Below are positions 62,944 through 64,000 of a DNA stretch of 64,000 nt, piece after piece. Below the pieces are notes generated by a model, which was not told where the DNA came from, did not search any database, and saw only the letters and a list, made by a program, of their open reading frames with translations. Source of the stretch: Sphingomonas sp. GTDB lineage: Bacteria; Pseudomonadota; Alphaproteobacteria; Sphingomonadales; Sphingomonadaceae. The stretch lies in the NCBI RefSeq assembly GCF_017745215.1, contig NZ_JAGHZV010000013.1, forward strand, positions 62,001 through 126,000, read 5' to 3'. The stretch's first letter is position 1; each line of letters starts with the position of its first letter. A program made the position numbers and the translations under genes.

Positions 62944-64000
62944 ATGAGCGAGACCATCTACCCCGTCCCCGAAACCTGGGCGCGCCGCGCCCGCGTCGAT
63001 GCGGAAGGGTATGAGACGCTCCATGGCCGCAGCCTCGCCGATCCGGGCAGCTTCTGGCTCGAGCAGGCGAAGCGGCTCGACTGGATCAAGCGCCCCGAGC
63101 TCGCCGGCGACTGGTCGTTCGACGAGGCCGACTTCCACATCCGCTGGTTCGCCGACGGCAAGCTCAACGTCGCGGCCAATTGCATCGATCGCCACCTCGC
63201 CAGCCGCGGCCGCGACACCGCGATCATCTGGGAGCCCGACGTTCCCAGCGAGCCCTCGCGCCACATCAGCTATCTCGAGCTCTACGAAGCGGTCTGCCGC
63301 TTCGCCAACGTGCTGCGCGACCAGGGCGTCAAGAAGGGCGACCGCGTCACCGTCTACATGCCGATGATCCCCGAGGCGGCGTTCGCGATCCTCGCCTGCG
63401 CGCGGATCGGCGCGATCCATTCGGTGGTGTTCGGCGGCTTCTCGCCCGAAGCGCTCGCCGGGCGGATCACCGATTGCGATTCGACCGTGGTGGTCACCGC
63501 CGACGAGGGCCGGCGCGGCGGCAAGCATGTGCCCCTGAAGGCCAATGTCGACGCAGCGGCGGCGCACACTCCCTGCCTCGAGAAGGTGATCGTGGTGAAG
63601 GCGACCGGCGGCGCGGTGGCGATGCAGCCCGGCCGCGACGTCTGGTACCACGAGGCTGTCGCGCGCGTGCCCGCCGATTGCCCCCCCGAGCCGATGGGCG
63701 CCGAGGACCCGCTGTTCATCCTCTACACCTCGGGATCGACCGGCAAGCCCAAGGGCGTGCTCCACAGCTCGGGCGGCTACCTCCTCTGGGCGAGCTACAC
63801 CCACGAGCTGGTCTTCGACTATCGCCCCGGCCAGGTCTATTGGTGCGCGGCGGACATCGGCTGGGTCACCGGGCACAGCTACATCGTCTACGGCCCGCTC
63901 GCGAACGGCGCGACGACGCTGATGTTCGAAGGCGTGCCCAACTGGCCCGACGCCAGCCGCATCTGGCAGGTCGTCGACCGCCACCAGGTCGAGATCCTCT
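62944..64000 (+). CDS. acs: Acetyl-CoA synthetase, partial (C-terminus off window)
   Basis: The first 352 residues of an AMP-forming acetyl-CoA synthetase that activates acetate to acetyl-CoA. The N-terminal [37 protein letters not shown] (about 67-84), [17 protein letters not shown] and the P-loop [20 protein letters not shown] (about 261-280) are typical of Acs, as is [20 protein letters not shown]. Acetate use over propionate is assumed from overall likeness; the deciding pocket residues are partly beyond the edge. GGAGCGGAGCGCC precedes the ATG. The 270-bp gap upstream has no gene I can support and must hold divergent promoters. Confidence 0.95.
   Translation, partial: MSETIYPVPETWARRARVDAEGYETLHGRSLADPGSFWLEQAKRLDWIKRPELAGDWSFDEADFHIRWFADGKLNVAANCIDRHLASRGRDTAIIWEPDVPSEPSRHISYLELYEAVCRFANVLRDQGVKKGDRVTVYMPMIPEAAFAILACARIGAIHSVVFGGFSPEALAGRITDCDSTVVVTADEGRRGGKHVPLKANVDAAAAHTPCLEKVIVVKATGGAVAMQPGRDVWYHEAVARVPADCPPEPMGAEDPLFILYTSGSTGKPKGVLHSSGGYLLWASYTHELVFDYRPGQVYWCAADIGWVTGHSYIVYGPLANGATTLMFEGVPNWPDASRIWQVVDRHQVEIL

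Overview
The window is high-GC chromosomal DNA from an alphaproteobacterium, most likely a member of the Sphingomonadaceae (Sphingomonas or a close relative). The main grounds are the divergent tsaD-gpsA / hemC-hemD arrangement with a mitofilin-like gene behind hemD, the TCA run mdh-sucD-sucA-sucB-lpd, many Tat-exported Gfo/Idh/MocA proteins, and five copies of a palindromic repeat (core GTCATCCCGGC-GAAA-GCCGGGA) of a type I associate with sphingomonads. No rRNA, tRNA, CRISPR array, transposase or prophage gene was recognised. Both window edges cut a gene: an alpha/beta-hydrolase on the left and acetyl-CoA synthetase on the right.

Layout. 1-5.7 kb: a minus-strand cluster of exported proteins (cupin, two Gfo/Idh/MocA oxidoreductases, an esterase, an alpha/beta-hydrolase; four have twin-arginine leaders) and a DUF72 gene. 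5.7-10.5 kb: minus-strand hemC-hemD-mitofilin-like gene-gcdH-CoA-transferase, joining haem synthesis to glutaryl-CoA breakdown. 10.5-14 kb: tsaD-gpsA-DUF1697 and an exported esterase. 14-18 kb: thyA-folA-dipeptidase-ribF, with a short RadC-like JAMM protein divergent from thyA. 18-24.5 kb: a mixed region with a TRIC-type channel, a lipase-like protein, phhA, a DUF6882 protein, prmA, a coiled-coil membrane protein and an SDR. 24.5-27.3 kb: two tandem soluble chemoreceptors with almost identical signalling halves.

27.6-39.5 kb holds succinate dehydrogenase, split in two. sdhCDA is followed by an AT-rich membrane-protein gene, then three predicted peptidases of three catalytic classes (HExxH metallo, C13 cysteine, membrane-anchored ClpP-like serine), an SDR/ArsR pair with a clear operator, creD and a metallo-beta-lactamase-fold protein, and only then sdhB. 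39.5-43.8 kb: a thioesterase, zapE, a GH2 glycosidase, a YbjQ-type protein and a small membrane protein. 43.9-52.8 kb: the TCA run mdh, two small exported proteins, sucD, sucA, sucB, lpd; sucC is not in the window. 52.9-57.9 kb: small exported proteins, a YoaK-type membrane protein, a periplasmic glycerophosphodiesterase, XdhC and a MobA-like nucleotidyltransferase, and an SDR. 57.9-62.7 kb: a MacA/MacB/outer-membrane-factor tripartite efflux operon. 62.9 kb to the end: acs.

Most of the window is housekeeping. The parts least explained by known systems are the peptidase trio lodged inside the sdh locus, the chemoreceptor pair in which one copy seems to keep a haem-ligand histidine and the other does not, the cluster of Tat-exported oxidoreductases with a cupin, and a 35-bp sequence shared between the upstream regions of the cupin cluster and sdhC. 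Calls rest on motif reading and family knowledge; no database search or computation was run.
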